Shown: positions 54,143 to 63,642 of the stretch, in pieces
How positions within the stretch are numbered: the stretch's first letter is position 1
Layout of the letters: each line of letters begins with the position of its first letter
From: CAJXQU01 sp045110495
Lineage (GTDB): Bacteria > Pseudomonadota > Gammaproteobacteria > CAJXQU01
Length of the DNA stretch: 64,000 bases
Direction of reading: 5' to 3'
NCBI GenBank assembly: GCA_045110495.1
Contig: JBGCGE010000010.1
Coordinates: forward strand, 62,001 to 126,000
Position numbers and translations under genes: made by a program
The notes under the pieces: generated by a model
The model's database searches: none
Seen by the model: the letters and a program-made list of their open reading frames with translations, nothing else
What the model was told of the DNA's origin: nothing

Positions 54143-55360
54143 ATGCACGGAATCAAATCGCGCCGGGATTGTGTTGGCGTTAAAGTTGGTGAAATTACCA
54201 TTGGTGGAGACGCACCTGTGGTTGTTCAATCAATGACCAATACTGACACCGCCGATGTGCTTGCAACTGTGAAGCAGGTGCAACAACTAGCAGCTGCTGG
54301 ATCAGAATTGGTTCGGATCACCGTCAACAATGAGGCTGCCGCAAAACAGGTAGGCAAGATCAAAGACATGCTTGATGCGGCCGGATGTGCCGTTCCATTG
54401 GTTGGCGACTTTCACTATATCGGTCATAAATTACTCACCAAATATCCCGAATGTGCTGAAGCACTGGCGAAATACCGAATTAATCCCGGCAATGTAGGAT
54501 TTGGGAAAAAACGCGATTCTCAATTTGCTGCCATGATCGAAACCGCGATTGAATATGAAAAGCCTGTTCGTATCGGTGTCAACTGGGGTAGTCTGGATAA
54601 TGCATTAATCACCAAAATGATGGACGACAATGCAAAACTACCAACACCAAACTCTCCTGAATATGTTACTCAAGAGGCGCTGATAGCTTCTGCTATTGAC
54701 AGCGCAAAACTTGCGGAAGATATCGGTTTGCCACGTAATAAGATAATCCTTTCGTGCAAAGTCAGTGGCGTTCAGGAATTGATCTCGGTTTATTCTGAAC
54801 TCGCATCACGTTGTAACTATGCATTACATCTTGGCTTAACTGAAGCGGGTATGGGATCAAAAGGAATTGTTGCATCAACCGCCGCGATGGGTGTTTTATT
54901 ACAGCAAGGAATCGGTGACACGATTCGTGTTTCATTGACGCCAGAACCCAATGGTGATCGAACAAAAGAAGTAATTGTGGCACAAGAAATTTTGCAGACG
55001 ATGGGGATCCGATCATTCACTCCATTGGTTACAGCATGTCCGGGCTGTGGTCGCACGACCAGTACTTATTTCCAGGAATTAGCAGATTCTATTCAGGCTT
55101 ATGTTAGAACCCAAATGCCAATATGGAAGGGTAAATATGAAGGAGTAGAAGATATGAGCCTGGCAGTAATGGGTTGCGTTGTGAACGGGCCAGGTGAAAG
55201 CAAGCAGGCCAATATCGGAATTAGTTTACCTGGTACTGGTGAAGCGCCAGTTGCGCCAGTATTTATTGACGGTGAAAAAGTAGTAACTCTGAGAGGCGAT
55301 AATATTGCCGAAGAGTTCCAGGGAATGGTGGATCAGTATGTACAGACAAATTACTCATAA
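54143..55360 (+). CDS. ispG: 4-hydroxy-3-methylbut-2-en-1-yl diphosphate synthase (flavodoxin/ferredoxin)
   Basis: Penultimate step of the non-mevalonate isoprenoid pathway, converting MEcPP to HMBPP; supplies precursors for ubiquinone, heme O side chain and squalene. 405 residues with a TIM-barrel opening (GGDAPVVVQSMTNTDTADV), the NPGNVG motif and a 4Fe-4S domain with Cys in ACPGCGRTT and MGCVVNGPGE. Its 3' end overlaps the LysM-FecR gene by 23 bp. Unlike in E. coli, no rodZ or hisS is adjacent. Confidence 0.97.
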   Translation: MHGIKSRRDCVGVKVGEITIGGDAPVVVQSMTNTDTADVLATVKQVQQLAAAGSELVRITVNNEAAAKQVGKIKDMLDAAGCAVPLVGDFHYIGHKLLTKYPECAEALAKYRINPGNVGFGKKRDSQFAAMIETAIEYEKPVRIGVNWGSLDNALITKMMDDNAKLPTPNSPEYVTQEALIASAIDSAKLAEDIGLPRNKIILSCKVSGVQELISVYSELASRCNYALHLGLTEAGMGSKGIVASTAAMGVLLQQGIGDTIRVSLTPEPNGDRTKEVIVAQEILQTMGIRSFTPLVTACPGCGRTTSTYFQELADSIQAYVRTQMPIWKGKYEGVEDMSLAVMGCVVNGPGESKQANIGISLPGTGEAPVAPVFIDGEKVVTLRGDNIAEEFQGMVDQYVQTNYS

Positions 55361-57020
55361 ACCCGTTATTTCAGGATTTATAACTTCTAGAATAATTTTA
55401 GTTGGGCTACTTATTCTAATATCATTCTCGACCATCGCAACTGAAGTTGTTAAGCGAGAGAACAACCTTTCTGACGAATGGATCTACACAGTTAAGCAAG
55501 GGGACAATCTCTGGAATTTAACGGAAGATTTTCTGGTTGATATACGCTACTGGCGCAAGCTACAAACGCTGAACAATATTAATCAACCATCAAGAATGCG
55601 TCCCGGGTCGACCTTACGTATACCGCGAGAGTGGTCGCGTATTCGTCCATCAGAAGCAACAATAAAAAGTTTTTCTGGTGATGTAATCGTCACGGCTTCA
55701 GGAAACGAAAAAAACGTCTCAACTGATATGAAATTGGTCGCAGGAGATCAAATCCAGACTGGCTCTGAGGCTTTTGCAAAATTGATATTCGAAGATGGAT
55801 CTATGCTTATCTTAAGAGAAAATAGTGAATTGATTTTGCAGACATTAGAATCCTATGGGAATAAAGATGTCTTTAATACCAGATTGGAACTCAAACGTGG
55901 ACGATCTGACAATCAAGTTAATCCTGATAAAAAATCAGGATCTCGTTTTGAGATAAATACACCTTCAGCGACGGCTGCAGTACGCGGAACAAGTTATCGA
56001 ATAAATGTGATTGATCAAAAATCGATGACGACGGAAGTTCTGGAAGGTGAAGTTAATGTTGCAAATGAAACAGGAAAAACTGGAGTTGAAGGTGGTTTCG
56101 GCACGCTTGCTAAAAAAGGCGAACCTCCAACGCCTCCAGTCGTTTTATTACCGGCACCTGTGTTATCCCAATTATCTGGCTCTGTTGATCAATTACCGAT
56201 TAAATTCCAGCTGCCTGAGATAAAAGGTGCACAAGCTTATCGAGTTCAAGTAGCGTCTGATTCTAAATTTTTAGCATTAGATTATGATGATTTATCACTA
56301 ACAACATCCGCCAGAATTAATGAACTTAGCGATGGTAAATATTTCATGAAAGTTCGCGGTGTAGATATAAATTCTATCGAAGGTTTTGATTCAAAACATG
56401 TGTTTGTATTGAATGCAAAACCGGAAGCTCCACTCATATTAGAACCGCAAAGTGGGCAAACTGTATCAAGCAATCACCGCAAATTTAGCTGGACAAAAAA
56501 TACCGATGCGAAGGCCTATCACTTTCAGTTGGCTAATAATCTAAACTTTGATCAACCACTTATTGATGTTTCAGATTATAAGGAAACCAGCACTGACATT
56601 TCGCAGCCTTTATCACCAGGTAAATGGTTCTGGCGTGTCACAGCACTTGACGCAGAAGGCGCAGGCCCCGATGGAAGTGTAAATGAATTTCGAGTGATGA
56701 AACCTGGAGCTAAAATGGATGCCGCTTCAATAGATGAATCAGAAATTATTTTTCGCTGGTCTGTTAGTGATGAAAGTGATCGCTATCAGATCCAGATCGC
56801 AAGTGATAAAAACTTTGAGAAATTGCTCGTGAATAAAGAGCTTGATAAAGCCGAGTATATTTTTCCAAAACCAAAATCAGCAAGCACAATATTTGTACGT
56901 ATAAGAGTTATCGAATTTGATGGGTTTAAAGGTGCCTGGGGATCTGTGCAGCAGCTTAATATTCCGGGTGAAACTCTATTATGGCTACTCGGTCTTGTAC
57001 CGCTTTTACTCTTTTTGTAA
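55338..57020 (+). CDS. LysM and FecR domain envelope protein
   Basis: About 560 residues. A signal or anchor helix (~12-35) is followed by a LysM peptidoglycan-binding domain (~46-95, YTVKQGDNLWNLTEDF ... GSTLRIP). A FecR beta domain follows (~105-245; GDQIQTGSEAFAKLIFEDGS, TPSATAAVRGTSYRINV, EVLEGEVNV), then two or three fibronectin-like repeats (FSWTKNTDAKAYHFQLA, FRWSVSDESDRYQIQIASD). A C-terminal helix (LLWLLGLVPLLLFL) ends the protein. ATG 55338 is chosen since GGTGGA precedes it. It is followed after 28 bp by the CHASE2 protein; this pairing recurs in proteobacteria and suggests an envelope-sensing partnership. Confidence 0.85.
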   Translation: MYRQITHKPVISGFITSRIILVGLLILISFSTIATEVVKRENNLSDEWIYTVKQGDNLWNLTEDFLVDIRYWRKLQTLNNINQPSRMRPGSTLRIPREWSRIRPSEATIKSFSGDVIVTASGNEKNVSTDMKLVAGDQIQTGSEAFAKLIFEDGSMLILRENSELILQTLESYGNKDVFNTRLELKRGRSDNQVNPDKKSGSRFEINTPSATAAVRGTSYRINVIDQKSMTTEVLEGEVNVANETGKTGVEGGFGTLAKKGEPPTPPVVLLPAPVLSQLSGSVDQLPIKFQLPEIKGAQAYRVQVASDSKFLALDYDDLSLTTSARINELSDGKYFMKVRGVDINSIEGFDSKHVFVLNAKPEAPLILEPQSGQTVSSNHRKFSWTKNTDAKAYHFQLANNLNFDQPLIDVSDYKETSTDISQPLSPGKWFWRVTALDAEGAGPDGSVNEFRVMKPGAKMDAASIDESEIIFRWSVSDESDRYQIQIASDKNFEKLLVNKELDKAEYIFPKPKSASTIFVRIRVIEFDGFKGAWGSVQQLNIPGETLLWLLGLVPLLLFL

Positions 57021-57048
57021 TGAAAATAATAAAGCGCAGTTGTAGATC

Positions 57049-60000
57049 ATGAAACCTGATTTAGATCGAACAGGTAAAATATTACTTGGGCTGTTTTTGA
57101 TCCTGATCACAGCCATTCTAAATTACTCACATCTCACTCAAAAACTTGATAACTTTATGTTTGACTCGCACCTGAATTTTTGGTCGAGAGCGGCTTCAGA
57201 AGACATAGTGCTGGTTACGATTGATGATCGTAGTGTTGATCAGTTAGGACGATGGCCATGGCCGAGACGTTTCCATGCAAAGCTTTTAGAAGCTTTAGAA
57301 GACAGTAAAGCGGTTTCGTTAGATATCATTTTTTCTGAAAATGATACGAATGATTCGGAGGGTGATCAGATCCTTGCCAAGGCTATTTCTAAGCATGGCA
57401 AAATAGTGCTACCAGTTGCGTTAACGACAGTTAGCTCAGAAATTCTTAAAGAAGGAGTTCCCGTTCTTAGTGAATTAAAGTCATTACCTGTTTTTGATCG
57501 TGAAGCTGCGGGTAGAGGACATGTTGATGTCGAGTTAGAGGATGGAATTAGTCGCAGTATTTTTCTTAAAGGGGGAATGAACATACCAACAGTAAGTGCC
57601 TTGCCGTTGGCGATGATAGAGCTATATGATCAGATTGAAATTCCAGGACAGAGGAATACAAAACTGGAAATCGCAAAAAAGGATCGCGATAAAATTGAGC
57701 GGATTAATAGATCAGCTGAAAATAATTTAGCCGAGAATAAATGGATCAAAAACAAGTGGGTAAGAGACTATCGAATCTTATTACCTTTTCCTGAAAACCC
57801 ACAACATTTCAAAAAAATATCCTATATAGATGCTTTAGACCATCAATTTGATCGAAACATATTTACCGATAAATGGGTTTTGGTCGGTATGGATGTTACC
57901 GGACTAAGTGATCGCATTCCTACACCAGTCACTCACTCAGCGCAGTCTATGGCGGGTGTTGAGTTTGAAGCACATGTTCTGGATATTTTATTAAACGATC
58001 TTTCTATTCAGCCATTAAATGATCATCAAAACTTCTTATTGTCTCTACCATTTTTAATTGCACTTGTATTACTGTTACATTTTTTTCGCGCTGAAAAGTC
58101 CTGGCTAGCAACGTTACTACCCGTACTCGCAATTATAATGTGTTGTCTTTTGTTATCTCGATCAGGTTTTCTTGGAACACACTTCTGGTTTAGACCAGGG
58201 TCCGCTTTAGTTGCACTTTTTATTGGTTATATTTTATTGCATCGGCAGCAATTGGCGGGCTTTCTTTTCTTTTTGAGACAAGAGAAAGAACATGCAGAAG
58301 TTGCGTTATCGACAGTTAGCAATGCCGTTGTCATAACCGATAATCTTGGAAGCGTGGCTTTTATGAACCCTGTCGCTGAAAGGTTAACGGGTTACGCATT
58401 TAAAGAGGTGCGAGGACAACCATTGTCGGATGTGGTGCAATTTCAAGATCATAATGGAGAGCCTTCGCAGATTGATCTTTTTGCAAAAAGTCAAAGCACT
58501 CAAGACACAGTTGATCTCCCTGAGAATTACTTTCTCAAACAGCAGTCTGGGAGGCTCTTAGCCGTAAAGGCAAATGCGAAACCTTTTGCAGGTGATGAGA
58601 AAGAGAATACAGGTGTCGTGGTTGCATTTGATCAAGAAAATTTACAACAACTACAAACGACGGATGTCATTGACACACTTACCGGATTACCTGCATCGTC
58701 TTTACTAAACGATCGTTTAAAACATGCAATTTCTATCGCAAGCCGAACAAAGCGTTTAATCGCTGTTTTATATCTGGATATAGATAACTTTAAAAAAATT
58801 ACGGATGGCGTTAGTACAAAAAATGTTGAGAGTTTACTAAAAGAAGCTGCATCACGGTTGACGGCTCGTGGGAGAAGTTGCGATACAGTCGCCAGAATAG
58901 AGGATGCGAATTTTGTTGTGGTATTAGAGAATCTAGAAGATGTCGATTCTGTAGCTTCGGTAGCAATGTCCTTACTTGATGTTTTGGGAGAGCCTTTCAG
59001 GATTATGGATCGGGCGATTAGTGTAGAACGAAATATTGGTATCAGTATTTATCCTAAAGATGGTCTGGATGCGGATACGTTGAAAAAAAATGCGTTAATA
59101 GCAATGCATCGAGCACGTAAAAGTCAGAAAGAAAATACCCCACAGTTTCGATTTTATTCACAAGAGATGAATAAAACGACATTGAATCAAATGTTATCAA
59201 AAAAAGATCTACGCACTGCATTAACTGAGGATAATTTTGAGCTTTATTATCAACCTCGACTAGATTTACGTACAGGCAAAATCGTTACAGTAGAAGCTCT
59301 TATTCGATGGCGCCGAAAAACTGAGGATGGTGAAGAATTGCTTTTGCCCGGCAGTTTTATTCCATTAGCTGAGCGTTGTGGTTTGATTTCAGAGATCGGA
59401 TCCTGGGTTTTAGAGACAGCATGTTTGCAGGCAAAGAAATGGCAAGAAACTGGTTTTCAGCACCCACGTATGGCGATCAATTTATCGGATAGACAATTTT
59501 TGCAGCATGACTTGCTGGATACAATTGCCCGTGTTTTAGACAAGCTGGCGTTAGAACCACAGTTGCTTGAACTGGAAATCTCAGAAAGCACGCTACTCAG
59601 AAATGCGGATAGGTGTATTGAAATCCTTAAAGAGTTTAGAGCAGTTGGTGGCAAGGTTTCTATCGACGATTTTGGAGCAGATTATTCATCATTAAGTTAC
59701 CTTGAAAGCTTTCCTGTAGATACATTGAAGATTGATAAGGTTTTTATCGACGATGTGTTACTAGAAAAGGAGCATCAAGCAATCACGCTGGCTGTTATTA
59801 GTATGGCCCATAGCCTTAATTTGCGTGTTGTTGCCCAAGGTGTAGAAGCTAAGCCACAGTTTGATTTTCTACGTGGGAAAGGCTGTGATGAGTTACAGGG
59901 TGATTATTTTTCTAAGCCCTTGTCAGCGTTTGAGATGACAAAGATGTTAGAAAAAAATCAGGATATCGAACTTGAGGACATTTTTGAACAGTTGGGGCAC

Positions 60001-60363
60001 ACCTTATTACTAGTTGATGAAGATAATGAAACATTGAGTCGCACTGGGATGATGCTTGCGAACGAAGGTTATCAAATATTGATGGCTAATAGTGCAGAAC
60101 ATGCATTAAATCTACTGGCAAAGCACACTGTTGGAGTCGTGGTTTGTGAGGCAGTTGTAAGGCAAATTCAAGGTGACGAATTGCTTGAGAAGATCAAAAG
60201 TTTATATCCAGAAACAACCTGTGTATTACAGATGGGTTCGACTGATCGTAAAACAACGACGCTAGAAAAAGAATCCGTTGTTATCTCCAAGTTTATTACT
60301 AAGCCAATATCAGAGCTCGAATTCAAGGACCTGCTCCGAAAAAGTTTTAATCCTGATCTTTAA
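57049..60363 (+). CDS. CHASE2-PAS-GGDEF-EAL-REC membrane protein with degenerate output domains
   Basis: 1104 residues. N-terminal helix (~10-26), extracytoplasmic CHASE2 (~35-310, DSHLNFWSRAAS, RWPWPRRFHAKLLEAL), three helices (~325-400), PAS (~415-530), GGDEF-like (~545-680), EAL-like (~720-965) and receiver-like (~975-1100). The GGDEF signature is replaced by EDANF (~615), so no diguanylate cyclase activity is expected. In the EAL domain VEALIRW, INLS, ELEISES, IDDFGADYSS and KIDKVF are kept, but the catalytic Glu of AEGVE is Gln (VVAQGVEA, ~928). In the receiver the phosphoacceptor Asp is Glu (VVVCEAVV, ~1031), while VDEDNE and the TKP Lys remain. It probably acts as a c-di-GMP sensor or scaffold. 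Confidence 0.88.
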   Translation: MKPDLDRTGKILLGLFLILITAILNYSHLTQKLDNFMFDSHLNFWSRAASEDIVLVTIDDRSVDQLGRWPWPRRFHAKLLEALEDSKAVSLDIIFSENDTNDSEGDQILAKAISKHGKIVLPVALTTVSSEILKEGVPVLSELKSLPVFDREAAGRGHVDVELEDGISRSIFLKGGMNIPTVSALPLAMIELYDQIEIPGQRNTKLEIAKKDRDKIERINRSAENNLAENKWIKNKWVRDYRILLPFPENPQHFKKISYIDALDHQFDRNIFTDKWVLVGMDVTGLSDRIPTPVTHSAQSMAGVEFEAHVLDILLNDLSIQPLNDHQNFLLSLPFLIALVLLLHFFRAEKSWLATLLPVLAIIMCCLLLSRSGFLGTHFWFRPGSALVALFIGYILLHRQQLAGFLFFLRQEKEHAEVALSTVSNAVVITDNLGSVAFMNPVAERLTGYAFKEVRGQPLSDVVQFQDHNGEPSQIDLFAKSQSTQDTVDLPENYFLKQQSGRLLAVKANAKPFAGDEKENTGVVVAFDQENLQQLQTTDVIDTLTGLPASSLLNDRLKHAISIASRTKRLIAVLYLDIDNFKKITDGVSTKNVESLLKEAASRLTARGRSCDTVARIEDANFVVVLENLEDVDSVASVAMSLLDVLGEPFRIMDRAISVERNIGISIYPKDGLDADTLKKNALIAMHRARKSQKENTPQFRFYSQEMNKTTLNQMLSKKDLRTALTEDNFELYYQPRLDLRTGKIVTVEALIRWRRKTEDGEELLLPGSFIPLAERCGLISEIGSWVLETACLQAKKWQETGFQHPRMAINLSDRQFLQHDLLDTIARVLDKLALEPQLLELEISESTLLRNADRCIEILKEFRAVGGKVSIDDFGADYSSLSYLESFPVDTLKIDKVFIDDVLLEKEHQAITLAVISMAHSLNLRVVAQGVEAKPQFDFLRGKGCDELQGDYFSKPLSAFEMTKMLEKNQDIELEDIFEQLGHTLLLVDEDNETLSRTGMMLANEGYQILMANSAEHALNLLAKHTVGVVVCEAVVRQIQGDELLEKIKSLYPETTCVLQMGSTDRKTTTLEKESVVISKFITKPISELEFKDLLRKSFNPDL

Positions 60364-60491
60364 ATTCCCCTTATTAACGTAAAGTAAAGTACGTCCATTC
60401 TAGAAAATTCACTTAACTCACTGATAGTTGTAGTCACGTCAAATACTTATAAACATCAAGAGTGTCAAAGTGTTAAATAGGGAATATATAG

Positions 60492-60535
60492 CACAATATA
60501 TAGTTGAAAAAATACTGCAAACACAATATATTGTG
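60492..60535 (+). promoter_or_regulatory. NrdR boxes overlapping the nrdJ promoter
   Basis: Two NrdR-type palindromes, CACAATATATAGTT (60492-60505) and the perfect CACAATATATTGTG (60522-60535), are centred 30 bp apart, three helical turns. A -35 TTGAAA (60504-60509) and a -10 TATATT (60527-60532) with a 17-bp spacer lie within them, so bound NrdR would block RNA polymerase. NrdR represses ribonucleotide reductase genes when (d)ATP is plentiful. Confidence 0.9.
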
Positions 60536-60631
60536 CTTTAACAGGCGTTGGGGAGAAATCGGCGTCGTTTATCTGAAAGTGCTGTTCTGTGCTTTTACGT
60601 GGACTATAATAAAACAATGAAAGGGGAAAGT

Positions 60632-62785
60632 ATGGAATCTGCATCTGTTGTTATCGTTTCCGACGAACAAGGGGGGGTTGATCTACAGCCTGCATCACTC
60701 GATATCTGGGATAAGAAATATCGCCTGAAAACGAAAGAGGGAGTCGCTGTTGATCAAGATATCGATGCAACTTATCGGCGTGTCGCTAAGGCACTTTCAG
60801 ATGTAGAAGAGACGTCAGAAAAACAAACGTTCTGGCACGAGAAATTTCTTTGGGCATTACGCCATGGTGCGATACCCGCGGGTCGAATAACTTCTAATGC
60901 TGGTGCTCAAGCCTACAAGCCCGCAACCTCAACAATAAACTGTACCGTATCTGGTGTAGTTCGTGATTCTATGGACGATATTCTCAATAAGGTGCATGAA
61001 GCGGGTTTAACCCTGAAAGCCGGTTGTGGTATTGGTTATGAGTTTTCCACTTTGCGACCTAAAGGAGCTTATGTTTCTGGAGCTGGTGCCTATACATCTG
61101 GACCACTGTCTTTCATGGATATCTACGACAAAATGTGTTTTACCGTCTCTTCAGCAGGTGGTCGTCGTGGCGCGCAGATGGCGACGTTTGATGTCGGCCA
61201 TCCTGATGTTCTTGACTTTATTCGTGCGAAACGCGAAGACGGTCGTTTACGACAGTTCAATTTGTCTTTATTGATCACTGACGATTTCATGCAAGCCGTA
61301 AAAAGTGATTCGCAATGGAAATTAGCATTTCCTCTGGATGATAAAGAAGTTGAGCAAGATGGAATTGATCTACACGATCAAAAAGAAGTGATCTGGCGCG
61401 AGTGGCCAACGCATAAAGGCTACATCGTTAATGAAACAGGTAAAGTTGCCTGCAAGATCTATAAAACAATTCCTGCTCGACGACTTTGGGATGCGATCAT
61501 GTCATCTACTTATGATTATGCCGAGCCAGGTTTTATTTTGATCGATAAATACAATGAAATGAATAATAACTGGTTCTGCGAAAATATTCGTGCGACCAAC
61601 CCATGTGGTGAACAAGGGCTGCCACCTTATGGAGCATGTTTACTTGGTTCGATCAACCTGACAACTTTTGTTTCTGATCCGTTTACTGACAAAGCTGCAT
61701 TTGATTGGGAAACTTTCCATTCAGTAGTTCGTGTTTTTACACGTATGCTAGATAATGTCGTAGAAATTAATGGCCTGCCACTTGAAAAACAGCGCGATGA
61801 AATTGAGCGCAAGCGTCGACACGGTATGGGTTATCTTGGCCTGGGCTCAACATTAACTATGCTAAAACAGAAGTACGGCAGCGATGAATCTCTAGTATTC
61901 ACCGAACGCGTCAGTCGTGAGCTAGCCATGGCCGGATGGAAAGAGGCACTAAGCCTGGCTGAAGAAAAAGGCCCCGCACCAGTGATGGAAGAAGACTTCG
62001 AAGTCACTACTGAAATGCTCAGTCGCCGACCAGAAATGATCGACGATGGATTCAAAATTGGTGACAGCGTTAAAGGCAAAGTACTGCATGCGAAATATAG
62101 TCGTTATATGCAACGTGTCGCGAAGGAAGATCCTGAACTAGTCAAGCAACTAGCCGAAGTGGGCGCTCGCTTTACACACCACAGTTCTATCGCACCGACA
62201 GGAACAATTTCCTTATCATTAGCGAATAATGCCAGCAATGGAATTGAGCCGAGTTTTGCACATCACTACTCACGTAATGTTATTCGTGAAAATAAAAAGA
62301 CTAAAGAAAAGGTTGATGTTTTTTCATATGAACTATTGGCTTATCGTACTTTGGTCAATCCTAAAGCGATGCCTTTCTCTGAAAATCCAGAAGAACAATT
62401 GCCGGATTATTTCATTAGTGCAGATTCTGTAGTGCCGAAACAACACGTCGATATTCAAGCAGCGTCGCAAAAATGGATTGACTCTTCTATTTCGAAAACA
62501 GCCAATGTGCCGACGGACTTCGCTTTTGAAGAATTCAAAGACATTTACGAATATGCCTATGATAAAGGGTTGAAAGGTTGTACAACCTTCCGTTTCAATC
62601 CAGAAGTTTTCCAGGGTGTGTTGGTCAAAGAAACAGATCTGGAAAACACCACCTATCGTTTCTCACTGGAAAATGGTGACGTGATTGAAGCAAAAGGTAA
62701 TGAAGAGATCGAATACGATGGAGAAATGCATACCGCTGCAAATCTGTTCGATGCACTTAAAGAAGGCTATTACGGTAAATTCTAA
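60632..62785 (+). CDS. nrdJa: Adenosylcobalamin-dependent ribonucleotide reductase, large part (NrdJa)
   Basis: Class II, oxygen-independent reduction of ribonucleotides to deoxyribonucleotides. 717 residues. Active-site elements: first redox Cys in STINCTVSGV, GCGIGYEFSTLRPKGA, the radical Cys and Glu in NPCGEQGLPPYGAC, and APTGTISLSLANNASNGIEP near the phosphate site. The C-terminal region is on the next gene, as in Pseudomonas NrdJa/NrdJb. ATG 60632 is preferred since AAAGGGGAAAG lies upstream; the frame is open from 60548 and ATG 60617. Its stop overlaps the nrdJb start by one base. Confidence 0.95.
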   Translation: MESASVVIVSDEQGGVDLQPASLDIWDKKYRLKTKEGVAVDQDIDATYRRVAKALSDVEETSEKQTFWHEKFLWALRHGAIPAGRITSNAGAQAYKPATSTINCTVSGVVRDSMDDILNKVHEAGLTLKAGCGIGYEFSTLRPKGAYVSGAGAYTSGPLSFMDIYDKMCFTVSSAGGRRGAQMATFDVGHPDVLDFIRAKREDGRLRQFNLSLLITDDFMQAVKSDSQWKLAFPLDDKEVEQDGIDLHDQKEVIWREWPTHKGYIVNETGKVACKIYKTIPARRLWDAIMSSTYDYAEPGFILIDKYNEMNNNWFCENIRATNPCGEQGLPPYGACLLGSINLTTFVSDPFTDKAAFDWETFHSVVRVFTRMLDNVVEINGLPLEKQRDEIERKRRHGMGYLGLGSTLTMLKQKYGSDESLVFTERVSRELAMAGWKEALSLAEEKGPAPVMEEDFEVTTEMLSRRPEMIDDGFKIGDSVKGKVLHAKYSRYMQRVAKEDPELVKQLAEVGARFTHHSSIAPTGTISLSLANNASNGIEPSFAHHYSRNVIRENKKTKEKVDVFSYELLAYRTLVNPKAMPFSENPEEQLPDYFISADSVVPKQHVDIQAASQKWIDSSISKTANVPTDFAFEEFKDIYEYAYDKGLKGCTTFRFNPEVFQGVLVKETDLENTTYRFSLENGDVIEAKGNEEIEYDGEMHTAANLFDALKEGYYGKF

Positions 62786-63480
62786 TGACGATTAAAATAG
62801 ACAATAAAATTGTAGGTTACAAAGTTTTAAAAGAAAATGACGAAGCTTCTGAGGTAGAAGAAGCGTCTGAGCTTGAAGATAAGCAGGAAGATAACGTTGT
62901 GCAAATGCATGAAAAAGTTGAACGGCCAGATATGCTTGTGGGTTCAACCTACAAGATCAAAACGCCATTAAGCGATCACGCACTTTATATTACAGTAAAT
63001 GACATCCTTCTAAACCCAGGTACAGAGCACGAACTGCGTCGTCCATTTGAAGTGTTTATCAATTCAAAAAGTATGGATCATTTTCAATGGATTGTCGCAT
63101 TAACCCGGATTATCTCAGCGGTTTTCCGTAAGGGCGGTGATGTTACATTCTTAGTTGAAGAATTACGATCCGTTTTTGATCCAAGCGGTGGTTATTTCAA
63201 ACCCGGTGGTAAGTTTATGCCATCGTTAGTTGCAGAGATTGGTGACGTTCTGGAAAACCACATGCGTTCAATTGGTTTGATCAAGGACACCGGGCCAGAT
63301 AAACATCAAAAAAAAATGATCGAAGAAAAAAGGGCAGAACTAAAACAGTCACAAAGCAGTGACGATGAGGGAGAGTTTCCACCCAGTGCAACGCTGTGTA
63401 GTAAATGTAATACAAAAGCGATGATTCAGATGGACAATTGTCTTACCTGTCTGAATTGTGGCGAGTCAAAATGCGGTTAA
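62785..63480 (+). CDS. nrdJb: Class II ribonucleotide reductase C-terminal subunit (NrdJb)
   Basis: 231 residues, supplying the TSCPD-type domain and the swinging redox cysteines missing from NrdJa. An acidic, poorly conserved N-terminus (~1-50) precedes GSTYKIKTPLSDHALYITVN and FEVFINSKSMDHFQWIVALT. The C-terminal cysteine-rich tail has the pattern CSKCN...NCLTCLNCGESKC, which may bind zinc and re-reduce the active site. It is coupled to nrdJa by a TAATG overlap. Confidence 0.93.
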   Translation: MTIKIDNKIVGYKVLKENDEASEVEEASELEDKQEDNVVQMHEKVERPDMLVGSTYKIKTPLSDHALYITVNDILLNPGTEHELRRPFEVFINSKSMDHFQWIVALTRIISAVFRKGGDVTFLVEELRSVFDPSGGYFKPGGKFMPSLVAEIGDVLENHMRSIGLIKDTGPDKHQKKMIEEKRAELKQSQSSDDEGEFPPSATLCSKCNTKAMIQMDNCLTCLNCGESKCG

Positions 63481-63495
63481 CAGATGCCTGTTTTG

Positions 63496-63544
63496 GATCG
63501 TCAGTGAATTACTTTTATTTTTTTGAAAGCAATTTCTGACGATC
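63496..63544 (+). terminator. Inverted repeat after nrdJb, possible terminator
   Basis: A nine-base perfect inverted repeat, GATCGTCAG (63496-63504) and CTGACGATC (63536-63544), encloses a 31-base T-rich loop and is followed by CTTTTT. It lies 16 bp after the nrdJb stop. The long loop makes classic termination uncertain. Confidence 0.4.
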
Positions 63545-63642
63545 ATTCTTTTTAAAAAGGCTGATCATAAATATCTCATAAACTAATTTTCAAGTTGTTA
63601 AATTCATCAAGCAAAAAAGCGTGTTGTTGATAAAGTTTATTT

